Source of the DNA: Marinibacterium anthonyi | Lineage (GTDB): Bacteria; Pseudomonadota; Alphaproteobacteria; Rhodobacterales; Rhodobacteraceae | DNA: 64,000 bases | Direction: 5' to 3' | Assembly: GCA_003217735.2 (NCBI GenBank) | Contig: CP031585.1 | Location: 1,661,501 to 1,725,500, forward strand | Shown here: in pieces, positions 37,487 to 45,333 of the stretch | Layout of the letters: each line of letters starts with the position of its first letter | Position numbering within the stretch: position 1 is the stretch's first letter | Notes under the pieces: generated by a model | The model's input: the letters and a program-made list of their open reading frames with translations, nothing else | Told to the model about the DNA's origin: nothing | Database searches by the model: none | Program-made: the position numbers and the translations under genes

Positions 37487-40279
37487 ATGCAATTCGACCA
37501 GAAATGGCTCGAAACGCCTGGTTTCGATTGGCGCAAGGTTTACGCGCTGGCTGCTGCAAGCAAACTTTCCTATTCAGGATCGAAAGAGGTGCAGCGCGTG
37601 CTGCGCGACCGCTGGAAGATGGGCGGTGCGATCTTTTCCAAGGGACAGACCCAGGGCTTTGTCGCCGTCGGGCCAAAAGTGGCCATCGTCGCCATGCGCG
37701 GCACGCAGGGTCTGGGCGACTGGCTGCGCAATGCCGATCTTGCGCCGACGGGCTTTCCGCCGGCGGGGGGCAAGGTGCACCAGGGTTTCCTGAAGGCCTG
37801 GCTGGACGTGGCCGACATCGTGAACACGACGCTTGACGGGGCGCCGGGGCGGCGGATCTGGCTGACCGGCCATTCGTTGGGGGGCGCCATTGCCGTCCTG
37901 GCGACCGCCGCCGGCCTTGGGCGAAACCCGACGGGGCTGGTCACCTTCGGGCAACCCCTGCTGCTGAACGACGCGGCCGCGGCTTTCATGGCGGGCAGGT
38001 TGGGCGCCCGCTACACCCGGATCGTCAATGCCGACGACATCGTCGCCCGCGTCCCGCCCGGGTATCGCCACACCGGCAGGCTGTTCCATTTCGGACTGGG
38101 CGGCGGGCTTGAAGGCCTGCCGGGTCTTGCCGAGGGCCTGGGGACCGAAGCGGATTCTGAGGAGCCCATGTCCGAGCCCGAATTCCGCGCCCTGCAGCAG
38201 CAGATCGATGCGCTGGATACGCCGGCGCTGTCCGGTTCGCGCGCCGGCTCTGCGATCGAATTCGGCATGGAAACGCCATTTGTCGCCGACGAAAGGGATG
38301 TCGACACCCTGATGGAAGGGGTCATTCCCGGCATCGCCGATCACAGGATGGACGTCTACCTGAACCTCATGCGGCGCCAGGCCTTCCCCGGCGGCGGGGC
38401 CGAGATCGCCGAGGCGATGGCCAGCCTGACGGTGCGCGGCCTGCGCCGTGACATCGACCCGGTGTTCGAGGCGGCTTTGCCGACGCGCCATGTCGACAGC
38501 CCGGTGGACACACCGGCGGGACCCGACCGCACGCGATCCGGCGCGGCGCCGCTTGCCGGTCCGGTGCGCCAGCCCGTGCTGGTGCGGCTGCACGGCAATC
38601 CCGACTGGACCGGGCCGGCCGATATGCCCATCGGGTCGCGCATCGCCAATATCCTGACCGCCTATGCCAGCCGCGACGACATGCTGGCCCTGCAGGGCGA
38701 TCCGCAGGTGGCCATCGTCGAGGTCAGCCGCGAGGCCGGCATGGCGGAGCTGACCGACGCTGTGCCCTTCGTCAAGGCCGACGTGGTCCAGCGGCCGCCG
38801 ATCGGCGAGCGGGGCGATGGTTGTTTGGTGGGGATCGTCGACACCGGGGTGGATATCCTGCACAGGGCGTTCCGCGACAGTGACGGCAAGACCCGGATCC
38901 AGGCCATCTGGGACCAGACCGCCGCCCGGGGGCCGACGCCGAAGGACGTCGATGCGGCCTTCACCCAGGATTACGGGCGGCTGTACCTGAAGGACGACAT
39001 CGACCGGTTCATCGCCGATTTCGAAGCGGGCGCGCCGTCCCATCCGCCGGCGCTGCGCGATCCCGGCGCGCCTTCGGTGGTCCGGGCGGGGCATGGCACC
39101 CATGTGGCGGGCATCGCGGCGGGCCGGGCGACGGCGAACCAGCCCGACGGCATCGCCCCGGATGCGGGGCTGATCGTGGTGATGTCCAGCATCCAGCCCA
39201 CCGCCGGCAACCCGTTCAGCATCGGCTATTCCAGTTCGCACGTGGACGGCCTGTCCTTCCTGCAGCGCGCGGCGATGGGCGGCACCCCGGTGCTGGGCGA
39301 CGCGATGCCCATCGCGATCAATGTCAGCCAGGGCATGAACGCGGGCGCGCATGACGGCACCACGACGCTTGAAGCCGCCTTTGACGCGATCACCGGCATC
39401 GGCCGCACGCCCGGCATCGTCATCGTCAAATCCGCGGGCAACGAACGCGAACAGGCCGGCCACGCGATGAAACGCGCCTTTACCAACGGCATAGAGGAAA
39501 TCCGCTGGACCAGTTCCACCGACGTCCGCAACAGCGATTATTTCGAAGCCTGGTTCGATGGGCTGGATGACGTGGCCTTCACCCTGATCGACCCGCAGGG
39601 CAACCGGTCGGCCGAAGTGTCGTTCGACAATCCGTCTGTCAACGCGCTGCTGGGCAACAACATCTGCCAGCTGCGCCTGACCAATACCCATCCCGACAAT
39701 GGCCACAACCGGCTGACCCTGACGATCCAGTCGGCCCCGAACCTGATCCAGTCCGGGACCTGGGTGCTGGAACTGAACGGGCGCAGCGTGCTGAGCGAGA
39801 AGGGCGAGGTGCATATCTGGGTCGAACGCACCGGTGGGCGCGACGTGCGCTTCAAGGTCGAGGACGAGGAGATGACCCTGTCGATCCCGGGCACCGCCCA
39901 GACGGTGATCTGTGTCGCGGCCTGCAATTCGTCCGTTCCGCTGCGCATGCTGCCCGCGTCGTCGCAGGGGCTGACGCGCGATGGCCGGCCCAAGCCGGAA
40001 CTGTCCGCGCCGGGCATCGACATCACCTCGGCCTGGAGCGGACAGGCGGATCTGGAGGCCAGCATCGCCATGAGCGGCACAAGCATGGCCGCGCCCCAGG
40101 TCACCGGGGCGCTGGCGCTGGTGATGTCGCACCGCAGGAAGACCGGGCAGGCGCAGCTGAACGCCGTGCAGTTGAAATCCGGGCTGATCCAGACGGTCCA
40201 GGCGCTGCCGGTCCACCATCACATCGGCGCGGGCTACGGCGTGCTGGATGTCAATAAGCTGTTCGACCGGTTCAGGTGA
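37487..40279 (+). CDS. Lipase (class 3)-subtilase (S8) fusion protein
   Basis: This 930-residue two-enzyme fusion begins with residues 1 to about 205 as a class 3 alpha/beta-hydrolase lipase: nucleophile S130 in WLTGHSLGGAIA, acid in NADDIVARVP (about 183) and H195 in YRHTGR. A linker (about 210-430) follows. Residues 440-925 are a subtilisin-type protease with D452 (GIVDTGVDILH), H536 (GHGTHVAGIAAG), oxyanion asparagine in KSAGNE and S866 (MSGTSMAAPQVTG). A beta-rich insert lies at about 675-795. There is no signal peptide or membrane span, so it appears cytosolic or exported by a non-Sec route. ATG at 37487, with GGGGGGAAC before it, is chosen over a TTG 18 bases earlier. It may mature by self-cleavage. 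Confidence 0.9.
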   Translation: MQFDQKWLETPGFDWRKVYALAAASKLSYSGSKEVQRVLRDRWKMGGAIFSKGQTQGFVAVGPKVAIVAMRGTQGLGDWLRNADLAPTGFPPAGGKVHQGFLKAWLDVADIVNTTLDGAPGRRIWLTGHSLGGAIAVLATAAGLGRNPTGLVTFGQPLLLNDAAAAFMAGRLGARYTRIVNADDIVARVPPGYRHTGRLFHFGLGGGLEGLPGLAEGLGTEADSEEPMSEPEFRALQQQIDALDTPALSGSRAGSAIEFGMETPFVADERDVDTLMEGVIPGIADHRMDVYLNLMRRQAFPGGGAEIAEAMASLTVRGLRRDIDPVFEAALPTRHVDSPVDTPAGPDRTRSGAAPLAGPVRQPVLVRLHGNPDWTGPADMPIGSRIANILTAYASRDDMLALQGDPQVAIVEVSREAGMAELTDAVPFVKADVVQRPPIGERGDGCLVGIVDTGVDILHRAFRDSDGKTRIQAIWDQTAARGPTPKDVDAAFTQDYGRLYLKDDIDRFIADFEAGAPSHPPALRDPGAPSVVRAGHGTHVAGIAAGRATANQPDGIAPDAGLIVVMSSIQPTAGNPFSIGYSSSHVDGLSFLQRAAMGGTPVLGDAMPIAINVSQGMNAGAHDGTTTLEAAFDAITGIGRTPGIVIVKSAGNEREQAGHAMKRAFTNGIEEIRWTSSTDVRNSDYFEAWFDGLDDVAFTLIDPQGNRSAEVSFDNPSVNALLGNNICQLRLTNTHPDNGHNRLTLTIQSAPNLIQSGTWVLELNGRSVLSEKGEVHIWVERTGGRDVRFKVEDEEMTLSIPGTAQTVICVAACNSSVPLRMLPASSQGLTRDGRPKPELSAPGIDITSAWSGQADLEASIAMSGTSMAAPQVTGALALVMSHRRKTGQAQLNAVQLKSGLIQTVQALPVHHHIGAGYGVLDVNKLFDRFR

Positions 40280-40459
40280 TGCCCGCCGGTCGGGACCAGC
40301 ACGGCAGGGCGGTCCGCGATACCCGCAGCCGGGAAGGCGGACGGGCCGTTGCAAGCGAATTGGGGACGCCGGGGTTGTCCGGCGTCCGGGAAGCACACCG
40401 ATCCGACCGGACCAGATACGGGCCGGAGGGGCCGGTCAGCCACCAGGACGGATTGAACC

Positions 40460-41857
40460 ATGGTCATGTCACCGGACGACGAATTCCTGCACGACGACAA
40501 CGCCAAGGTCATCTTTGAGCCGCTGGCCTTTCGCGGGGTGACGGCCAAGAACCGGATCTTCCGGTCGAACCTGTCGGGCATGTTCGACGATTACAACGGC
40601 CATGGCGGCAATGCCCGCGTGAACTGGGAAACCAGGTTCGCCAGGGGCGGGTGCGGCGGCATCATCTCGTCTTACACGCCGGTGTCGGTGCGGGGTCGGA
40701 TCCTGACCCGCTATGCGATGATCGACGATGACGACAAGATCCCGTTCTGGCGGGTGATCGGCGACCGGGCCCATGACCACGATTGCCGCTTCTTCATGCA
40801 GCTCAGCCATTCCGGGCGCCAGCAGGACCTGGGCGGGGTCGAGAACGCCTATAACAAGGGGCTGAGTTCCACCAACCGCAGCGATTACTTCCACGGGCTG
40901 CTGGCCCAGGCGATGACCCAGCCCGAGATCGCCGAGGTGGTGGACCAATTCGCCCAGGGCGCCCGCCGTGCGCGGGAGGCCGGGCTTGACGGGGTCGAGC
41001 TGCACGGGGCCAACGGCTACCTGATCACCCAGTTCCTGAGTTCGGGCATCAACGACCGTACCGACGGATATGGCGGCGGGGTCGAGAACCGCGCGCGCTT
41101 CGTGCTGGAAATCGTCCGGGCCATCCGGCGCGAGGCGGGACAGGATTTCCACCTGCAGATCAAGATCAACGGGGTGGACCACAACGACTGGCTGTACCCC
41201 TGGCAGGCGAAGGGCAATACCCTGGACGAGACGCTGGCGATCTGCCGGATCCTGCTGGACGAGGGCAAGGGCGTGGACGCTTTCCACATCTCGTCCGGGT
41301 CGACCTTTCCGCATCCGCGCAACCCCCCGGGCGACCTGCCGATGCGCGACCTGGTGCGCTGGTACGACGGGATGCTGTCGCAGGGCACGCGCACGCATCT
41401 GAATTATGCGATCTTCTCGAACCCGGTCGGCGCCTGGGCCTTCAGGCGCTACTGGAAATGGCGCCGGGGCAAGGTGATCGAAGGGATCAACGCCGAGTAT
41501 GCCCGCGCCGTGACCGAGGCGGTGCGCGCCATCGATCCCAGCGTGAAGGTGCTGTGCACCGGCGGCTTCCAGCACGGCGACAAGATCGCCCAGGCGATCC
41601 GGTCGGGCGCCTGCGACGCGGTGTCCATCGGGCGGCCGCTGATCGCCAATCCGGACCTGCCGCAGATCCTGCGCCACGCCAACGGGCCGACGGCGGTCAA
41701 GGAATGCACCTATTGCAACAAGTGCCTGATCAACGACCTGGAAAACCCGCTCGGCTGCTACGAACTTGGCCGCTACGAGGGCGCGACATTCGAAGAGCAG
41801 TACAAGGCCATGATCGACGAGGTCATGTCCGTCTTCGAACCGCCCACCTTTACCTGA
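40460..41857 (+). CDS. Old Yellow Enzyme family NADH:flavin oxidoreductase with Cys cluster
   Basis: This 465-residue FMN-dependent TIM-barrel reductase carries the OYE active-site segment ELHGANGYLITQFLSSGIND followed by RTDGYGGGVENRARFVLEI, and the phosphate-binding VLCTGGF and VSIGRPLIANPDL. C416, C419, C422 and C433 (ECTYCNKCL and LGCYE) are spaced like the 4Fe-4S site of the dienoyl-CoA reductase class. However, the protein ends soon after and lacks the second flavin/NADPH domain of that class. It would reduce activated alkenes or act in oxidative chemistry with the cytochromes downstream. The 180-base gap before it (40280-40459) holds no gene. Confidence 0.88.
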   Translation: MVMSPDDEFLHDDNAKVIFEPLAFRGVTAKNRIFRSNLSGMFDDYNGHGGNARVNWETRFARGGCGGIISSYTPVSVRGRILTRYAMIDDDDKIPFWRVIGDRAHDHDCRFFMQLSHSGRQQDLGGVENAYNKGLSSTNRSDYFHGLLAQAMTQPEIAEVVDQFAQGARRAREAGLDGVELHGANGYLITQFLSSGINDRTDGYGGGVENRARFVLEIVRAIRREAGQDFHLQIKINGVDHNDWLYPWQAKGNTLDETLAICRILLDEGKGVDAFHISSGSTFPHPRNPPGDLPMRDLVRWYDGMLSQGTRTHLNYAIFSNPVGAWAFRRYWKWRRGKVIEGINAEYARAVTEAVRAIDPSVKVLCTGGFQHGDKIAQAIRSGACDAVSIGRPLIANPDLPQILRHANGPTAVKECTYCNKCLINDLENPLGCYELGRYEGATFEEQYKAMIDEVMSVFEPPTFT

Positions 41858-41876
41858 AGCCAGGAGGGCACGCGCC

Positions 41877-43400
41877 ATGGCAAACGCTCAGGACCGTCTG
41901 ACCCCCGTCGAACAGGTGATGCGCCGCCGCCGCCGCTGGCGCTGGGCGATCCTGCTGATCCTGGCCGCCGCGCTGATCTACTGGTTCGTCTTCCACAAGG
42001 ACTGGGTCATCGCCTACCAGGGCGATATCGAACATTTCAAATACGGCACCATCGGCAGCGAAGGCGCCAACGGGTTGCCGACACAGGTGCTGCAGGCGCT
42101 GCCCGTGTTGTACGCCGACAGGCTGGGACCCGACGGGTTGCGCCGCTTCGGGTTCCTGTACGAGGACGGGCAGGACCTGCCGGTGGGGTTTTCGCGCCGG
42201 GTGGTGGACGGGGTGGAACGGGCCTGGTTGAATTGCTCGGTCTGCCACGTGGGCACCTACCGCCTGCCGGGGGAGGCCGATCAGCACTGGATCTACGGCG
42301 CGCCGGCCAACAACCTGCGCCTGCATGACTTCATCCTGTTCCTCATCGACATCGGCCGCGACCCCGGCTTTACCGCCGACCGCCTGATCGCGGCGATCAA
42401 TTCCGACGAGGTGCCCGGATCGCTGAACGTGCTGGAACGGATGGTGTACCGCAAGGTCGCCTATCCAAGGATCAAGTCCGCGCTGGCCGATCTGGGCGGG
42501 CAGCTGGCGTTCGTCGAACGCCAGGCGCCCTGGGGCCCGGGGCGGGTGGACACGTTCAACCCCTACAAGGCGCTGCAATTCCATTTCCCGATGGGGCCCG
42601 AGGATATCAGCGACGTGGCGCTGAACGGGTCGTCCGATTACCCCTCTCTGTGGATGCAGCGCCCGCGCGAAGGGATGAACCTGCACTGGGACGGCAACAA
42701 TACCTCTGTTCAGGAACGCAACCTCAGCGCGGCACTGGGCGCCGGGGTGACGCCGGTGACGGTGGACCGGGCGTCGATTGCCCGGATCGAACACTGGATG
42801 CGCGAGCTGAAGCCGCCGGCCTTTCCGGCGCCGCACGCGATCGACGCGGATCTCGGCGCGCGGGGTGCGGTGGTCTACGCCGCCTATTGCGCGGGGTGCC
42901 ATGGCATGGGCGGGCCGAATGGCTATGACTACAGCACCGACCGCTTCCCGGCCCTGGGCCAGGTCGATCCGCTGGAGGTCATCGGCACCGATCCGGGCCG
43001 CTGGGCGTCGTACACGCCGGATTTCGCAGCGGCGCAGAACACGCTGTATGCCGGCTATCCCTGGCGGTTCAGCCATTTCCGCAAGACCGGCGGCTATGCC
43101 AACCAGCCGCTCGACGGCATCTGGGCGCGCGCGCCCTACCTGCACAACGGGTCGGTGCCGACGCTGCGGGATCTTCTGGAACCCGCCGCCGCGCGCCCGG
43201 CCATCTGGTACCGGGGCAGCGACGAACTGGACCTGGTCCGCGTCGGCTATCGCTTCGACGCCGCGGCGCCCGGCCCGTTGTTTCGCTACGACACCTCCGT
43301 TCCCGGCAACGGCAATGGCGGCCACGAAGGCCGCGCCTATGGCACCGACCTGTCCGCCGCCGACAAGGACGCCCTGGTGGAGTTCATGAAAACGCTATGA
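41877..43400 (+). CDS. Membrane-anchored di-haem cytochrome c (first of three)
   Basis: This 507-residue protein has one N-terminal span (about 23-39) after an arginine-rich cytosolic end, so the rest is periplasmic. Two c-type haem sites are seen: C120-H124 (NCSVCHVGTYR) and C338-H342 (CAGCHGMGG). WGPGRVDTFNPYK and APYLHNGSVPTLRDLL are shared with the second cytochrome. The overall layout recalls the RoxA/MauG/CCP superfamily of di-haem oxygenases and peroxidases, but a specific reaction cannot be named. AGGAGGG precedes the ATG. It overlaps the next gene by 4 bases. Confidence 0.85.
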   Translation: MANAQDRLTPVEQVMRRRRRWRWAILLILAAALIYWFVFHKDWVIAYQGDIEHFKYGTIGSEGANGLPTQVLQALPVLYADRLGPDGLRRFGFLYEDGQDLPVGFSRRVVDGVERAWLNCSVCHVGTYRLPGEADQHWIYGAPANNLRLHDFILFLIDIGRDPGFTADRLIAAINSDEVPGSLNVLERMVYRKVAYPRIKSALADLGGQLAFVERQAPWGPGRVDTFNPYKALQFHFPMGPEDISDVALNGSSDYPSLWMQRPREGMNLHWDGNNTSVQERNLSAALGAGVTPVTVDRASIARIEHWMRELKPPAFPAPHAIDADLGARGAVVYAAYCAGCHGMGGPNGYDYSTDRFPALGQVDPLEVIGTDPGRWASYTPDFAAAQNTLYAGYPWRFSHFRKTGGYANQPLDGIWARAPYLHNGSVPTLRDLLEPAAARPAIWYRGSDELDLVRVGYRFDAAAPGPLFRYDTSVPGNGNGGHEGRAYGTDLSAADKDALVEFMKTL

Positions 43401-43834
43401 GCACCGCGCATCATTCCATCAGCCGCTGGAAGCACCGGCATGGCATCGTGGTCTGGATCGGGATCGCGCTGAACCTGGTCTTCGCCATCCCGCTGCTGGT
43501 CGCGCCGCTGTGGCTGATGAGGGTGCTGGGCCTGCCGCTTTCGACCGCGATCCTGTGGCCGCGTTTCGCCGGGGGGCTGCTGATCATCCTGTCGGTCTTC
43601 TACATCCCGATGACCGTGGACCTGGACCGGTTCCGCATCTTCGCCTGGCTGGCGATCCTGCCTTCGCGCAGCTTCGGCGCGGTCTTCTTCCTGGGCGCGA
43701 TCCTGCTGAACGGCGAACCCCCGGTCTATTTCATCGCCGTGCTGATCGACGGCGGCATCGCCATCGCCAGCCTGTTCTGCCTGATCCGCGTTTCGACGCT
43801 GGAACAGGGTGTGGCAGAGGGGCGGGTGACATGA
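43397..43834 (+). CDS. Four-helix inner-membrane protein
   Basis: This 145-residue protein has four predicted spans at about 19-42, 52-72, 80-103 and 108-130 (examples IGIALNLVFAIPLLVAPLWL and FAGGLLIILSVFYIPMTV). There are no haem-ligand or cofactor motifs beyond scattered histidines near the N-terminus. It lies between two cytochrome genes with 4-base overlaps on both sides, so it is co-translated and probably part of the same membrane complex. It has no recognised function. Confidence 0.8.
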   Translation: MSTAHHSISRWKHRHGIVVWIGIALNLVFAIPLLVAPLWLMRVLGLPLSTAILWPRFAGGLLIILSVFYIPMTVDLDRFRIFAWLAILPSRSFGAVFFLGAILLNGEPPVYFIAVLIDGGIAIASLFCLIRVSTLEQGVAEGRVT

Positions 43835-45306
43835 CCCTGCGGTTCGCCCGATGGCTGCTGGCCCTGCTGATCCTGCTGGTGGCGGGCGGGCTGGGCGCGT
43901 GGCTGCTGCTGTTGCACCCGCACAAGCAGCCCGCGACCCGGGACCTGGCGCAGGTGTTCAACCACGGGTCCATCGGGAACGAGACGGCGCAGGGGCTGCC
44001 CTATTGGATCTGGCGCGTGCTGCCGACAGTCTTCCCCGATCATCTGCCCGGCGCACAGCGCGGCTACAGCGCCATCGGCGTGTATTGGGAACCCGGCGCG
44101 CCGCTGCCGGTGGGGTTTTCGGAAAAGACCCTGGGCGTGATCCCGCGCGTGGCGCCCAATTGCGCCTTTTGTCACCAGGGGACGTACCGCACCCAGGCAG
44201 ACATGCCCGCCCGCCTGGTCAGCGCCGGGGCTGGCACGCGGGTCGATCCGCAATCCTACATCCGCTTCCTGGTGGACGTGGGCCAGGACCCCCGGTTCAC
44301 CGCAAAGACCATGATGGCGGCGATCACCGCGATCTACGACATGCCTGCCTGGGAACGCGGGCTCTACCGGTTCGTGCTGATCCCGGCGACGCGCAAGGCG
44401 CTGGAAGGGCAGGCCCAGCGGTTCGCCTGGATGACGACGCGGCCCGACTGGGGGCCGGGGCGGATCGACCCGTTCAACCCGGTAAAGTTCGAAAACCTGG
44501 GCCTGCCGGACGATGGCACCATCGGCAATTCCGACATGATGCCGCTCTGGGGCCTTGCTGTGACCGATCCGACCGACACGCGGCGGTTCGCGCTGCACTG
44601 GGACGGGCTGCTGAGCGATCTGCACGAAACCGTGGTGGCCGGCGCCATCGGCGACGGGATGAGCCATTCCGAATGGCCCGGCGCGCAGGACGCGCTGGCG
44701 CGGATGGAGTCCTTTGTTCGGCTTCAACTTCCGCCACCCTCACCGTTTTCGCCGGATCTGCCGCCGGGCGATCCGTTCCACGTCGATCCGGACCAGGTGG
44801 CAAGGGGCGGGGCGATCTATGCCGCGCACTGCGCCGAATGCCATGACCCGGCCGGCCCCCGTTTCCGCACCCCGATCCCCATCGTCGAGGTCGCCACCGA
44901 CCGCCACCGGCTGGACATGTGGACCGTCGCGGCACGCGACCGCTACCTGGCCTATCAGGACGATTACGCCTGGGGGTTCCAACATTTCCACAAGACCGAA
45001 GGATATCTGGCCAACGAACTGACAGGCCTGTGGCTGCGCGGGCCGTACCTGCACAACGGGTCGGTTCCCAACCTGCGCGCGCTGCTCAGCGCCCCGGCCG
45101 AGCGGCCCGACCGCTTCTGGCGCGGATCGGACCTGGTCGATGCGCGCAACGGCGGGTTCGTCAGCCTGCGCGATGCGGACCCGATGCGCCGCATGGTGCC
45201 TTTCGACACGCAGGTCGACGGCAACGGCAATGCCGGCCACCTCTGGGGCACCGACCTGCCGGCGACCGACAAGGAGGCCCTGCTGGCCTATCTGAAAACC
45301 CTGTGA
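43831..45306 (+). CDS. Membrane-anchored di-haem cytochrome c (second of three)
   Basis: This 491-residue paralogue of the first cytochrome has an N-terminal span at about 7-28 and haem sites C111-H115 (NCAFCHQGTYR) and C334-H338 (CAECHDPAG). It shares LPVGFS, WGPGRIDPFNPVK, LHWDGL and GPYLHNGSVPNLRALL with the gene at 41877-43400, which points to tandem duplication followed by divergence. The protein is periplasmic and attached to the inner membrane. The start overlaps the upstream stop (ATGA). Confidence 0.85.
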   Translation: MTLRFARWLLALLILLVAGGLGAWLLLLHPHKQPATRDLAQVFNHGSIGNETAQGLPYWIWRVLPTVFPDHLPGAQRGYSAIGVYWEPGAPLPVGFSEKTLGVIPRVAPNCAFCHQGTYRTQADMPARLVSAGAGTRVDPQSYIRFLVDVGQDPRFTAKTMMAAITAIYDMPAWERGLYRFVLIPATRKALEGQAQRFAWMTTRPDWGPGRIDPFNPVKFENLGLPDDGTIGNSDMMPLWGLAVTDPTDTRRFALHWDGLLSDLHETVVAGAIGDGMSHSEWPGAQDALARMESFVRLQLPPPSPFSPDLPPGDPFHVDPDQVARGGAIYAAHCAECHDPAGPRFRTPIPIVEVATDRHRLDMWTVAARDRYLAYQDDYAWGFQHFHKTEGYLANELTGLWLRGPYLHNGSVPNLRALLSAPAERPDRFWRGSDLVDARNGGFVSLRDADPMRRMVPFDTQVDGNGNAGHLWGTDLPATDKEALLAYLKTL

Positions 45307-45333
45307 CCAGGGGATGAAGCGAAGGATGAAGCG

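Noticed and set aside
35497-37836. 779-codon plus-strand frame across the hpaB-family gene and the gap before the lipase-subtilase
   Set aside because: Antisense to HpaB motifs and then out of frame with the lipase. It has no domain of its own.
37574-40396. 940-codon open frame on the minus strand opposite the lipase-subtilase gene
   Set aside because: No recognisable motif. The opposite strand has intact lipase and subtilase catalytic motifs.
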